Positions 9,731 to 21,230 of a stretch of 64,000 bases of DNA are shown here, in pieces. This stretch comes from Phytophthora quininea (Eukaryota; Oomycota; Peronosporomycetes; Peronosporales; Peronosporaceae): the NCBI GenBank assembly GCA_011947345.1, contig JAAVTG010000521.1, forward strand, positions 1 through 64,000, in the 5' to 3' direction. A program made the translations under genes and the position numbers. The notes under the pieces are model-generated. The model saw only the letters and a list, made by a program, of their open reading frames with translations. It had not been told where the DNA came from and did not search any database. The stretch's first letter is position 1. Each line of letters opens with the position of its first letter.

Positions 9731-10690
9731 TCAGGGGCGCGTGCTGCTTGGCTGCGATTTTGTCAGAGAGCGCTGCATCATTTGCGTCAAAGCGATGAGG
9801 GTGGGGACCGAGTCTCGCCAGAACGTGTTGTACGTCTGCGAGGCGCGCTCGCGGTAGTACGAGGCCCGCTCGGACGATGAGAGCGGCAGCACGCTCTGGA
9901 ACGCCGTCATCGCCAAGAAGACCGAGGCGATGTACACCATACCGACGTCCGAGTTCAGTCCGGAGTACGAGTCGTAGCCGGCGTCAATGGACACGATGTC
10001 GAAGAGCAGCGCCAGGAACACGGCCATGACCAAGTTGTACGTCAGCGTGCCCCAGAACATCATGGAGAAGCGGCCCACCACGAACAGCATCTGCGTCAGA
10101 GAGGTAGCAACACGCTTCTTGGCGAACTCTATCTCGGGGAGGTTGGGCGACGGCACCGTCACACCCTCTTTGGCCATATCGACATCCAGCACCTGGCGGT
10201 ACGAGCTCTTGTAGAAATAGTCTGAGCGGCGCCACTGTTCACGACAGCACCGATGCAATCGAGCATTCAAACGGCGGGGTTGTAGCCCTTCGGCAGCGGC
10301 GCCACATCACGCTTGAGCAGCAGCAAACTGTCGAACAGGTAAAAAACCTCCGACGTCTGCTGGTGGATCGTGCAAATAATTATACGACCGGAATCGGCCA
10401 CTTTCCGGATGCCGTCCATGATCGGCTTAGCCGAGCGAGCATCCAACCCACTCGTCGCCTCGTCTAGGAAGACCACCGTCGGCTGAGCCGCCAGCTCCAC
10501 ACCGATCGTCAGACGCTGCATCTGCTTCACGGAGCTGCCGCGGATGATCTGGTTGGCGATATCCTCCAGACCGAGCGGCTCAATGAACTCGTCAACCGAG
10601 TCGTACTTCTTGGAGCCGGGGATCGACGCATCCTGACCGAGGAACAAGCTGAAGGCCAACGCCTCGCGAATGGTAGCAGCCTCCTAGTCC
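9731..10690 (-). pseudogene. ABCG (PDR-type) transporter fragment
   Basis: The upper part (10659-10267) has the ABC end of a PDR-type half: MQRLTIGVELAAQPTVVFLD (signature region into Walker B), then EATSGLDARSA (D-loop) and IICTIHQ (H-loop). The lower part (10270-9731, another frame) begins the membrane region with LTQMLFVVGRFSMMFWGTL and several hydrophobic segments, then LPLSSSERASYYRERAS, typical of ABC2 domains. The normal signature's second Gly/Glu is altered (SSVKQ). Full PDR proteins are about 1,300 residues; only about 310 remain, with frame changes. This is a decayed copy of a plasma-membrane drug exporter. Confidence 0.75.
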
Positions 10691-10737
10691 ACGTCCAGCT
10701 GCTCACAGTAGCCCGTGCATCAACGGATGGCCAGGTC

Positions 10738-10848
10738 ATTGGCCGCGTAGACACGGAGATGGAGTGGATCGTGTACGGTGTCATCTACACGGCGGCGATG
10801 TACGTTGTGTTCATGTTCCTGTCGTACTTGTCACTGGGTTACTTACCC
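10738..10848 (+). pseudogene. Possible C-terminal membrane segment of an ABCG transporter
   Basis: A short plus-strand frame reads EMEWIVYGVIYTAAMYVVF followed by more hydrophobic residues, like the last helix of PDR transporters. It lies on the opposite strand from the adjacent ABCG relic, suggesting a rearrangement. It is too short for certainty. Confidence 0.25.
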
Positions 10849-10964
10849 GAAACAACTTACACAAAACGAAAAGAATATAAATAATACCTGGAGATATTGA
10901 TACACGCACGCACTGAACTTGAAAGCGCTGTCGCGATTACCATCTTGCCGTTGGACCTGGTTGT

Positions 10965-11002
10965 TGGTGTTTAGCACGCCTGCTGGTGTTTAGCACGCCT
11001 GC
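10965..11002. repeat. Exact 19-bp tandem duplication
   Basis: TGGTGTTTAGCACGCCTGC occurs twice in direct succession just below the 3' end of the Helitron helicase relic. It is probably a replication slip. Confidence 0.7.
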
Positions 11003-11083
11003 TTGCGCCGCTTAAAACCTTCTCAGTCAGATTTTGTTTTACCATTCGCGCATTCAGCTTCCACTTGCACCGAACGAACGCGG

Positions 11084-12960
11084 TTATGAATTTCGTAGTC
11101 GAGCAATAGTTTCACAGCTGAGGCATTCAAGACGAGCCTCTTCGTCGATTGCAGCTTGTGGGGGTTGAGCCCAAGCAATTATATCGCTCGTCAGTGGAGA
11201 GAGTGCAGCAAAAGCAGCTCTGCTTGTTACATGTGACACCAATAGGTAGGGCTGTTCCTTCTTGTTCGCGAAAGAGTGGCTAGACCGCCACTCTGTTACC
11301 ACCATGCTATTCAATGTCTCCCTGCACCTTGTACACAGTGGAAGACACATCGCACACTAGCGGGAACTGCTGAATCCGAGTGGACAGGGAACGCGGTACA
11401 CCGCCTACAACCCCAGCAAGGGCAATATTGCACGCGCTGTAGCCTTCGCTGTCGAAGAACAGGGGAATATGTTTCGATAAACACTACCTAACATTGGGCT
11501 GGCGCCCGAACCGCGATCAAGTCGAACAAGCACTGCAGGAGGGGGCAAACTGGGAACTTTCACCGTCATGTCCGCAACACTGTCATGAACTAATCGAAAT
11601 GTCGTGCCAGGTTGAAAGCAAATAGCTTCTAAACGACCAAGAGTCCCGTTCGCTACCATTTTTGCTGGTCGAATGTTTTGCGTGATTTGTATGGGCATGC
11701 CCACGGTCAAGTCCAGGTACGGAGCCATACGACCAAATTTGGAGTCCGGAAGCGCCATAATGTCTCGCTCTTCGGCCGTGCGGAGCCCAGATAGCTTGCC
11801 CTTGAAGTTTTCTACAACACGAACTGAATACTCACCTTTTGGTAGTATCTTTGCTGCTGTTGAAATGTATAGGTTGTTGATTGACGTTCTTGTTGAGTTG
11901 TCTGGAGTCACGAAAGTGTCATAAATTTGTTGAGTAGCTACTTCCTGCATAGCATCCTCAGATTTCAGGACCCGCGAATTAATTATCTGTACAAATTCAG
12001 GAGTCCAGACTCCGAGGCGCGCCTGCTGGCACCCACGACCCCATTCTGGGTCCTCCTTAAATCGAACAGAGTATTTCAAAATCACGACATCCTTAAATTC
12101 GCACCAAAGCTGGTAGCCGGCGAGTTCGTCTGTAGACATATTTGTCTTCGTGGAAGGGTCTTTATACAGCGGTTCTCCCCACCGGAGGCAACTGCAAAAA
12201 GTCTCCAACTAGAACGACGTGAACACCCCCAAACGGAACATCAAAACTCTCTTCGCAATGCGTAGGCGCTTGTCAAGTTGCGAAAGCTGGAACTTCTTCA
12301 TCATAGAAACCTCATCAATGATAACCAGATCGAGGTTTGCGATTGCATCGCTTGCGCCCTTCTTTCGAATTTGCAATAGAAACCCTGCTAGAGCTCGCCC
12401 CCTAATGAGTGTCGCCGCTTTGCCAGTCAGCGCCGTCTTAACAACACACTCGGCACGACCCCAGCTTTCGCAAAGTGCCTGAACTGACTCTACAATTCGA
12501 CTCTTTCCTGTGCCTCCTTCACCCCCAGGAACATAAGAAGTTGGTTGTCGCGCAGTGCCGAAATTAGTGTCTCGCCTGAATCATACGACTCCTCCGCAAG
12601 TCTCCATCTCATCAATAGAGCCTTTCCTATCACTTGAAAAGCCCACTGTTGTCTCTCGTTGAGGGTGAATGCTGCGGAAGTATCTGAAACACTAGCAAAG
12701 TTCTTTACCACCTTAGGAGCATGCGATAAAGCTGTCGGAGGCTGCCAGGCCATGCTAGACCCAAGTAGAGAGCTATCCAGGAGCTCCACCACCTGTGTAC
12801 AGTGGTCCGGCATTGTTGTTGGGGCAAGGCTCAAAGTTAATGCATTGTCAGTGTCAGCATCTTTTACCCACTTCCTCACAGAATGGATGGGCGGTAGTTC
12901 TGAAGTTGGCCATGCAGCAACCGGCCCCTGAGGCAATTTTTTAGCAACGCCCCGTAACAT
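11084..12960 (-). pseudogene. Helitron Pif1-like helicase region
   Basis: LNERQQWAFQVIGKAL precedes a Walker A site whose coding sequence (about 12500-12530) has lost one base, so the P-loop is read out of frame. Next come TGKAATLIRG and the Walker B segment LDLVIIDEVSMMKKF (about 12300-12340), then RFKEDPEWG, VGMPIQITQNI, and the C-terminal part LNSMVVTEW (11350-11084). All are Pif1/RecD-like helicase landmarks used by Helitrons to unwind DNA during transposition. Confidence 0.75.
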
Positions 12961-13570
12961 TTCTCGATCCTTAAAAGGTCCAACATGTATGCAATTTTCC
13001 TGTCAGGGTTTGATGACGTTGGGCAAGCAGCCGGATGCACTGACGAGCTCTCTAAGATGGCGTCAGGATCACCTTCTAGCTCCCACATCTGGAGTAGCCC
13101 TCTATTGTCCTCATCCTCTTCTAGCATGTCGACATCATCTAGATCGTCGGCAACAAACAGATCATCGTTATCGTCATTTGAGTCATCGTCAGAATCGACA
13201 TCAAATGCACCCTGTTCGGCCGCAGCTGCTGCTTCTCTTCGTAGTTTTGCCCTCTCAAACCCGCTATAATAATCGGTCATGTTGTCTAAAATGGTTTGAG
13301 CAAATTCACTACACTGAGGTCTCCACTGCTCATAGGTATCGATCCACCTTTGTTCATCTAAGTCTTCTGCACAACCAATGAGATCGTCCAGGCCACGAAA
13401 TGGTTTAAAGAGTACCAAGGCAAGCACCGCATACTTGCATTTCTTTTCTGTTGATGCTTCCCTACCGTGTTGGGCATCCGAAAGTTTTGTACAACAGGGA
13501 CAACCTCTTTGTATCGCTTCCCAAAACAGTGTGTTTTGCTTAGAGGGTGGCCGCAAGAAAGCTTAGCCTA

Positions 13571-16493
13571 CTACTCGAGGCTTGCTCGTACTTTTTCTGA
13601 AGTACCACATAGAAAACTCGTACAGGTCCACCTCCTCAAGCTTCTTGGGTCGAAAAATGTAGTCGTCAAGATATGATACTGCACGAAAATTTGTTTTTGT
13701 GCGTCATCAGCATCATTGACAAGGTTGCAGGAATACTCATCTGGTCTCATTAGCTGTCGAATCACATCTCCAAGAGGCAATGTCGTACACTTTGCGCTCG
13801 AGTAGCAACACGATCCACGGTAAAGGTAGAGAGCTGCCAGAGGTCTTGCTATTTCCTGGCGGTTGGTCAAATTATAAATTAGCGCAGCGACGCGCTTTCG
13901 AGCCACAATGTGTTGATTAGGAACAGATGAACCAGCAGGAGTCGCTTCGATACTTTCGCGTATCTGTCGTCTCTTCAACGCGGCCACAGCAACAGCCACT
14001 TGCGAATCTAATCGTTTTTGCTGCTTCGTTACATATTCACAGCAGTAGTGTATCCGCTCGGTAGCATCGCTGCTGCCTAGCAGGATTTGGACGTCGTGAT
14101 TACATTTAAATGTAGTCATTATCTCGTAATTGAATCCATTCACAAATTCATGTCCGAGAGTTCTCTTTAGCTCTACACCAGACGATTTAAACGAGGTGGC
14201 GTCAAAGCGCGGGCGAGGAAATCGGTAGCGACAGAAAGAATCATTCGCTGTTACCACAGATTGCTTAAAACAGCTCATCTTGTGGCACCAAAGACGCTGA
14301 TTGACCAACACAACCAGAATGGAAACCATGTAGTCAAGAGATTGCTTCGACTATCGAGCATCGGTGGTAAACGGTGGCAGTGCTTCAATTAATCTTGTCA
14401 ATGCATCATTGCGCAACGGATCATCATCGGCTTTGCATAGAGCCATCTGCGCGTGGTTGGACTGCTCCAGCAGCTCCGAGGTCCCGTCGCGATACCATGT
14501 CTCGCTGCAAAACTTGCACGAACTGACTCGCGATCACAAACGTTATTGACAGCGTGCTGCTTTGAGTGCCGGCATTTTATCTCCAGGCGAGCCTGATCCT
14601 CGATTTCGTGAGCAGATAGGTGGCGCTCCCATGCTGGCCAAAACTTTGGTCGAGCCTTTAGCAGAGCATTACGGATGAGATGCTGCGAACTGAATTGCGC
14701 ACTGCAGCATCGACACTCCGCTAACACTGGCTCCACTACATTACGCCTAAACCGAGCTTGCAAATGACGAGTTTGTACCTTCTTTCGGGCTTGGTCTGGA
14801 ATTGGTAGTGCAACGAGGTTGTCAAAGCTAGCACCACACTTAGAACAGCCGCATTCGTCAAGCGGAATAGGCAAATCATTTCGAACCACATTTTCGGCGT
14901 ATAATGTCACGAGCTGGCAAAAGTCTTTGCCCAGGTGAGAATCCAATAGCTTTTCGGTAGCAACTGAGTTTTGAGGGCAGTTGTCTAGCCAGATAAGAAA
15001 ATGATTGTATAGAGTACCCCGGCCCTGAGTTTCTACCATACCAAAGAAAGCCTTGACATCCCCAAAGAGGCCGCGGATTGGTAGTCGTTTGTGAGTGGCA
15101 GGATCCATACCTAATGCATATCGGATAAATGCATCATTGCCGAATGAAGAGGCGTGCCGAAGCAGAATCGTTCCCTCTGCTCGCCTCTCGTAGTTCTGAT
15201 TTACTGGGTAGACGAGCCTCCAGGATGTCAAAAAGTGTATCAAGGGATGAAATTCCCGTATACTGCGCCAACACCAAAGAGTTATCGGTGTTGGGGGTCA
15301 ACGTAACGAAGAGGGCCGGCTGTCCGAATCTAGCCTGATAGGCAAAAGCTTTGTGGCAACACTGAGCTCGCTCAGCATTACTTCCCCAGACGGAGCGAGT
15401 GCCTATTTCGACTGTCTTAAGAAATCGTTGGGCAACAGTATCCTCCGAAGATTTCCATGGTAAGCACCCGTGGCGCCGCCTCTCATTTTCGAGTAAGGCC
15501 TGGCCCAACTGTTCTGAACTGAGGTTTTCGTAGCCTTCCAGAAGATGTGGAAAGCGTTGGCAGCGTATGTGATTTTGGATGTACATGTTGCTCAACGAGA
15601 TTCGATCGAACGCAACCAGTAAGAAAAGCTCATCTTCAGCAAATTGACGTCCGCTCAGCATGGTATAGTATTTAGCGCATTCTTGCACCGAAACACTAAT
15701 CCGTCGGTGCTCTCCAGGACCTCCTCGGCCAAAAGGGAACATTGGAGCTAGCAGATCTCCAGAAATGTCATTTGCAATGTGATTAGATCTGCGGATCTCA
15801 AATTCACGTTCTCCACTTTCATTCGCTTTAGTCGCAGTCGGATTAGCGTGCTCTACAGCGGGTGTACCATCATCAGCTAAACCTATGCGCCGCTCAATCA
15901 CCCTGCACTCGTTTTCTTCACCCACCACACGCCAAGCGTCAGATTCACCACGAACACTTTGTTGCTCTCCATTCATTTCATCATCTAATTTACCATCAGG
16001 ATCGGGAATGTGCTCCACAAACACTTGCTCGACACGATCATCAGTAAATACACTCTTCATCACATATCCATCTTCCGATGCATCTGCGTACAAATGATTG
16101 CGTAACTTGTAAAACCCAAACACATCTCGAACAGATTTGTTTCTGATTCGATGCAACTTGCGAACTTGCTCAACTTGTCCCGCGGTAAACTCGCCAACCA
16201 TCACAACGCGATACGAGGTCACGCCAGCTAGTGATCGCGGTAGCAACGAAATTGAGGCCCCGGTGTTCAGTCAAACGCAATATGCAATGCGACCGTATGC
16301 ATCGGTGGCGGCCACCCCGCATCACTCGAGTCAGGGCAACAACATTCGCCAGCTGTGTCATGAAACGTTCTGGCAGTGTTAAGTCTCGTAGATGCTCTGG
16401 AAGTCTCCTAATGAAGAATCCATTCGCTATCGCAAATTTTGGTAGTTTTCCATGCTGAATAGCGTTGTCACACTCGTTGCACACCAAAACCAC
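13571..16493 (-). pseudogene. Helitron Rep (HUH nuclease) region
   Basis: Segments include ARFGQPALFVTLTPNTDN (15.3 kb), RHASSFGNDAFIRYALG, and the motif RGTLYNHFLIWLD near 15.0 kb, where Helitron Reps normally have a His-x-His pair; here the first His is replaced, so metal binding is probably lost. The tyrosine motif IHYCCEYVTKQQ near 14.05 kb is intact (Tyr-x3-Tyr). Frame breaks lie near 15.2, 14.35 and 16.2 kb. In active elements this domain nicks and joins single strands for rolling-circle transposition. Confidence 0.75.
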
Positions 16494-17298
16494 GAGCGTA
16501 GTAAATTATGCTCATTAGCGTAGGTCTGTATCGCTCGGGGGGACCATAGCGCCAGGAAGCGTAGTTAGATGATCTGGAGGACGATACTGATTAATGAGCG
16601 CTTCAGGTAGTTTGGATGTGTCTACGTGCAGAGCTTTCGTCATCATCTTGAGATAATTAAGGTCAGTGTCATTCACTCTGCGCGATACGCAACGAAGTAC
16701 CAGGCGGTCACATGAAGCACACGCGCATTCATTTAGACCTTCTGGTCCGAGAGCCCGCTGCAGTTCCTTCATACAGTGTTCTCGCTCGCCAGAGCTAAGT
16801 TCGTTGTCAAATCTGCAAGCCTCGTTCTTGATATCTCTATCGCGCTTATATCGAAGCCGTTGTCGTCGAATACGAGTCGACTTTTTCTTTCTCTCGTCAG
16901 CACCCTCATCGACGCCCTCCACCGTTGCCATCCCTTGGTCATCTTCCGCAGTAGCGGCCACAACTCCACCACCTTCACCGCCAACGCTAGTGACTGCTGC
17001 GCTAGCCAACTTGGCTCGATTCTTGAGCCGGAACCGACGCTGTCGAATGCGGTTCATCTCCTTCCGTCTCTCCTCCACCAATTGATCGATCCGTGTGGCA
17101 TCGACATCGTCCTCTATTGTCATCACTTGAGCAGTCTCCACAGCAGAAGCCAAACCTCCAGAAATGTAGCGAGAGCAAAATAGATTCCCACTCAGCACGT
17201 TCTCAACATTATCCCCACAAGCACCCTGCAGATATACTCGCTGTTGTTCGCCTCTCCATGCTTCAGCCTGTCACTGTCGGTTTTCGTCCAGATGCTTT

Positions 17299-17706
17299 AT
17301 GAGGTCACTTTCACTGTCATCATTTGAGGGCCAGGCGTATAGCGAATGCTCGATACCACTAAACGGTAGTTTTCGTGGGAAATCTCGCGCTCTAATCGTT
17401 CGCATTAAGCAGTTCCCGTTCGTGTGTGCAGTTGCTTCTACTGTATATAAGGTGCAAGGAGAGACACTGCAGAATATGGTTGTCACTGAATGGAAGGCCA
17501 AGACTGTCGTTGCAAATAAACGAGAGCAACCGTATTTATTGGTCTCAAAGGTAACTTCTCGGTTAGCATTTATGACACTCAGTCATATGACACTGGATAT
17601 TATTCGCTGGACTCACCCGCCAGAAGAAACATTGGAGGAGGAGAAACGACTAGTAGAGATGAGCGAGCGGACTCTCAAGGTGTTCAAAGCCAAGTGTATG
17701 GCTTGA
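17299..17706 (+). pseudogene. C-terminal helicase fragment of a second Helitron
   Basis: A plus-strand frame has VYKVQGETLQNMVVTEWKA and QPYLLVSKVTSRLAF, the conserved end of Helitron helicases, similar to the minus-strand piece at 11350-11084 but diverged. The rest of the ORF is missing upstream, where the N-terminal end of the other Helitron begins on the opposite strand. Confidence 0.7.
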
Positions 17707-18274
17707 TCGATAAAGCGTATGGGCCGGTAGCATCTCAATGCCGTTAAATCAAATGCGTTTCAATTCGATTAGTGGCATTACTTGTGGTCATGAGTATTTT
17801 TATAAGCTGACCGCCTGGTAAATAGTTGCCAATTGGCTCAATTTAGATAGCGAAAGCGTTCGTTAAGATCATCAATTGTGTCGTACATTTACTTTACCAC
17901 AGGTGCTTCTACCATGGCGAGCCCTGCTCATTTCGACAACCAAAAGTTAAAGCCGTTAAGCACGCCACCGTTTGTACTCAGCGATTCGCACGGTCCACCT
18001 CAGATGTTAAAGTGTCACTATAATGCTGTCAAAGACGTAGTGGAGTGTATTATGGTAACAGCAGTCGTCTCAAGAACGTCGAATTATTAGCGTGTTTTAT
18101 CCTTATCCTCAAGAGAAAGAGAGTTGGAGCTAGCATGAACGCGGTAAATGAAGCTATACATGTTTCCACTCATTGTCAACGATGCAGGGCACGTGGTGCC
18201 CAGAAGTGTGCCGACGCTGGTCTTGGTGTGATCGACGTTGCCGTTGTGTTGGTACAGCCGTCGTTGAGTGCGTG

Positions 18275-19010
18275 TTACCACGGCAGGATGCGTGGTGAGC
18301 GGTTGAAGTAAAAGCCGTGGTAATCGTTGAAGTAGTTTTGCAGAGCCTTTGGGGTGCTGGCGATGTAGGGACACTGCCAAACGTGGCAAAACAAGTCGTC
18401 AGTGTCGCGGGTGTTGTCATGCACCTTGACAATCTCTGGTATTTGGTAATACGGCCGTGCGTAGCGGGGGTCAGATACGCATGTAGGTACACATTAGTGG
18501 CTGCAATTCCAGCTCCACCAAAGATGTAGTCCCCTCTCCGCAGCAGCAAGTCGCCCTTGTTGAGCTTGATCGTCTGGTAGTCCGAGCGTAGTGGTGCCAG
18601 GCGGTTCCAACCATACCCGACGAAGTATGTGTCATCTTGGGTCGCCAAGAAGATTGATCCAGGAATGCTGCAGATATTCATGGCATCTTCTGCTTGCGGT
18701 GGAAACTCGCGTCGAATAAGCTGGTCTTTGGCGCCCTCCACAGTCTTCAGAAATCGCCACCCGGTGGTTGAGGCTTCCGAAAAAATGTCTCGTAAAATCT
18801 CGTAAGAGAGACCGTTAGCTCTCTCGCCGGAGCATCAGGAACGAATCTCAGAAAGCGGTTTTCGTCTTGCATGGCACCATCCCAGGTCTCGTGGATCCAC
18901 AGCTCTTCGTCATTGTCAGCGATTGATCGCAGTGCGTCAACTCGATTTTCAGGGACGGCATAGTGGAAGACGACGTAGCCTCTCGTTTTGAGCTTGTGAC
19001 GGGCAATCAT
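18275..19010 (-). pseudogene. Beta-barrel-like protein with degenerate zinc-finger end (module B)
   Basis: The N-terminal segment (19010-18747) has ETWDGAMQDENRFLRFVPD and ARELTVSL. The frame changes near the A6 run at 18780-18785 (T6 on the coding strand), as in module A, and continues with KDQLIRREFPP, SIPGSIFLATQDD, GYGWNRL and LNKGDLLLRRGDYIFGG. A further change near 18475 leads to DPRYARPYY and the end DLFCHVWQC...DYHGFYFN before a TAA at 18277-18275. The first finger His of module A is replaced here. The function is unknown; the fold call is tentative. Confidence 0.5.
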
Positions 19011-20291
19011 TTGCTCTAGATCGATTGCAGCGACAGGTTAGAGTTGCGCAAAACCTTCAACACCAGCAATTGCAGATGTAGAGTCTGGTGAGCGCCAGGA
19101 AGCGAACGCAAAAGTGAGCAGTGTGTTTGCAGCTGCCATGCTTCGACAAATTAAAGAGTCCGGTCGCGTAAATATCTCATGCCAACGTGATCCTACACTT
19201 AAACTCCATCACGTCCGGTATGAACTCGTTGCCAAAACGATCTTAGCGCAGGAAACGACCGTGTAGTGCAGTTCAGACGCAGGATACGAGCTCCGCGCAA
19301 ATATTGTGATCAAAACAAAACTGCAATCAATGTAGGATAGGCAAGTGCTGTTTACATTTGTGGACTGTGGCGTGACAAGAACGCCGCTGCCTTGATGATC
19401 GAGTTATCGTGTATATGTACTGGGCATTTGATGCGCGTTAGGCCTGATGCACCCAATGCCAGAAATTGCATTTAGCGTGGACATGTTGCGAGGAATTAGT
19501 CTGGTAAAAATTGTATCTTGGACAGGCGTGTTTTTCAAATTTATAGCTCGTACCGTACTTGTTTACGCTTGCGCACGCAGCTGCTACAAGATGGGGCAAA
19601 AACATATCTTTCGGGGCGTCTTACCAGTGATCCAAGCAGTCCTTGCCCTTGCAGCACCCTACTTCCTCTCAGTGTGTGGTTGCACGAAATTAGTAGCGCA
19701 CTGATGTATTGTGACAGGTACTACACACGATTGCATCGAGATTGCACGCGTGCTGCATGGAACGATGTTGAAGTTAACTCGCCTTTTCGGCGAGTTTTGT
19801 TTTAATAGTTGACATACACGTCCGTTTTGTATGTTGCATACAGAATACAAATGCTGCGTTCAAAATCGTATCTTTCGAAGGTATCTTCATCTGTTAATGG
19901 CCTGTCTTGGATACTCCCAGGACGAGATTGTTGCCTCTGTAGCATCGTTGCTTATACATTGTGGAAGTAGTAGACTATGTCGTGTCGGCACAATAAAGCA
20001 CGAATTGGATGAAGCCAGTGCAACTGTGTGAAAGCCTTATGGCACCACGACGGTACATATATCTTCAGCGTATTTATTGCTGCTGCAGTTAAACTTTGTG
20101 GATACTTGCTCGCATACGTACCAGTATCTTAAAATAAAGGAACAATATTGTTGACGAGGAGTCGCCCAGCATACCCAACGTTTAACATGATTGGCAGTGC
20201 CGCACGGAATGATACTGCAAGAGTTGACATTGGTCATGTGCAAGTGATGGCAAAATCGTGATTTCATTCCGGCCATTCTGTGTTTTGCAGG
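19011..20291. other. Intergenic region of module B, nothing recognised
   Basis: This is the gap between the divergent genes. It has only short frames (for example 19447-19704) with no counterpart in module A. Around 20150 a motif TTGTTG.CGAGGAG..C.CCCAG recurs near 30555, perhaps part of a dispersed repeat. Confidence 0.35.
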
Positions 20292-21033
20292 ATGCCCGGC
20301 AAGAGTAAGAAGGTGGTCGCTACTCGTACGAGTAAGCGTGCTGTCAAACCGAAATCGGACACGACAAATATGACAACTTCGCCACGCACTAATTCGCCAA
20401 CCGGCACGAACCAATATCGTGCCAAAACCGGACGTGCGCCCACGCAACGCCTCTCCCCGTACCAACGCCTCCTGGAACTGACGGCATCGAGGCCACCTGA
20501 TGATAGCGTCAACCGGCGTGTTGTGGATAACGTTGAAGGTTGATTGTATTTGTTGTTTACGCTGAAAGTTATTAACGATGCACATTGTTACTGTTGTAGA
20601 GCTGCAAGAGCTGCTGAAGAGCACACCAACGCCGTCTCCAAAGGTTGCGCTCGAAATGAAGCTGCTGTGGCTGTCTGACCATACGTAACAGCGTTGGAGC
20701 TTCACGCGACTGCACTTTGTCGATGCAAACTCACCTGGAACCCTTGACGAGTTACTTGCAGTGAGTACATTTTTCTCTTGCTCATTGTTAGCTAATCTAC
20801 TTTAACACACGCTACAACTATGATGCCAGGTCTTTCGAGACACGTACGAGGAGAACTCTGACAACATCGACGCCGTTCTACTGACAGCTACGATCTGGAG
20901 TGTTAATTCCAACAACACGGAGCTTCCCCAACCCGGGACGATCGTCCGCATCAAGAACTATTCGACTCTGAAGCTGTTCAAAGACGATCAATGTCAGGTC
21001 ACAGTCACACTGCGTGATATCTTATGGCTGTAG
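20292..21033 (+). pseudogene. Three-exon gene of unknown function (module B), stop in exon 2
   Basis: Exons are 20292-20538, 20600-20760 and 20830-21033; introns of 61 and 69 nt begin GTTGAT and GTGAGT and end TAG and CAG. Exon 1 encodes a basic Thr-rich region ending SPYQRLLEL; exon 2 has VALEMKLLWLSDHT then an in-frame TAA at 20686-20688; exon 3 has LPQPGTIVRIKNYSTLKLF. Intron places and phases equal those at 4290-5043. The single stop suggests recent inactivation, unless the stop is avoided by alternative splicing. Confidence 0.55.
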
Positions 21034-21230
21034 GAGGACAGCTAGGTCAGGTTTAGTAAAACAGACTCTTATGAAGTCGTCATAAACTAAACTAGCCAAA
21101 AATGGAACAATGCCAGACCATTCAAGAAGCTTAGTCTTTCGAATTTGCCCTGGAATGAGCAAGTGGTCGTCGAGGTGAGTTGTAGAGCTTTACAGCTGAA
21201 CGCGCTTCATCTAATAAATCCCTTGTCTAG

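Larger units (their letters stand above)
11084..17198 (-). mobile_element. Helitron, decayed autonomous copy
   Basis: Read on the minus strand, pieces of one large Rep-helicase ORF follow in the expected order: a basic Arg-rich N-terminal region (17198-16515), the oomycete Helitron N-terminal domain with KFAIANGFFIRRLPEHLRDL (16493-16170), the HUH nuclease (16246-13571), a linker with an acidic stretch (13556-12876), and a Pif1-like helicase (12960-11084). At least six frame changes or stops break it. Terminal TC and CTRR ends or hairpins were not identified. It lies between the two 3.7-kb modules. Confidence 0.8.

Noticed and set aside
16666..17183. Ser/Arg-rich plus-strand ORFs
   Set aside because: Shadows of the basic N-terminal region of the Helitron protein.
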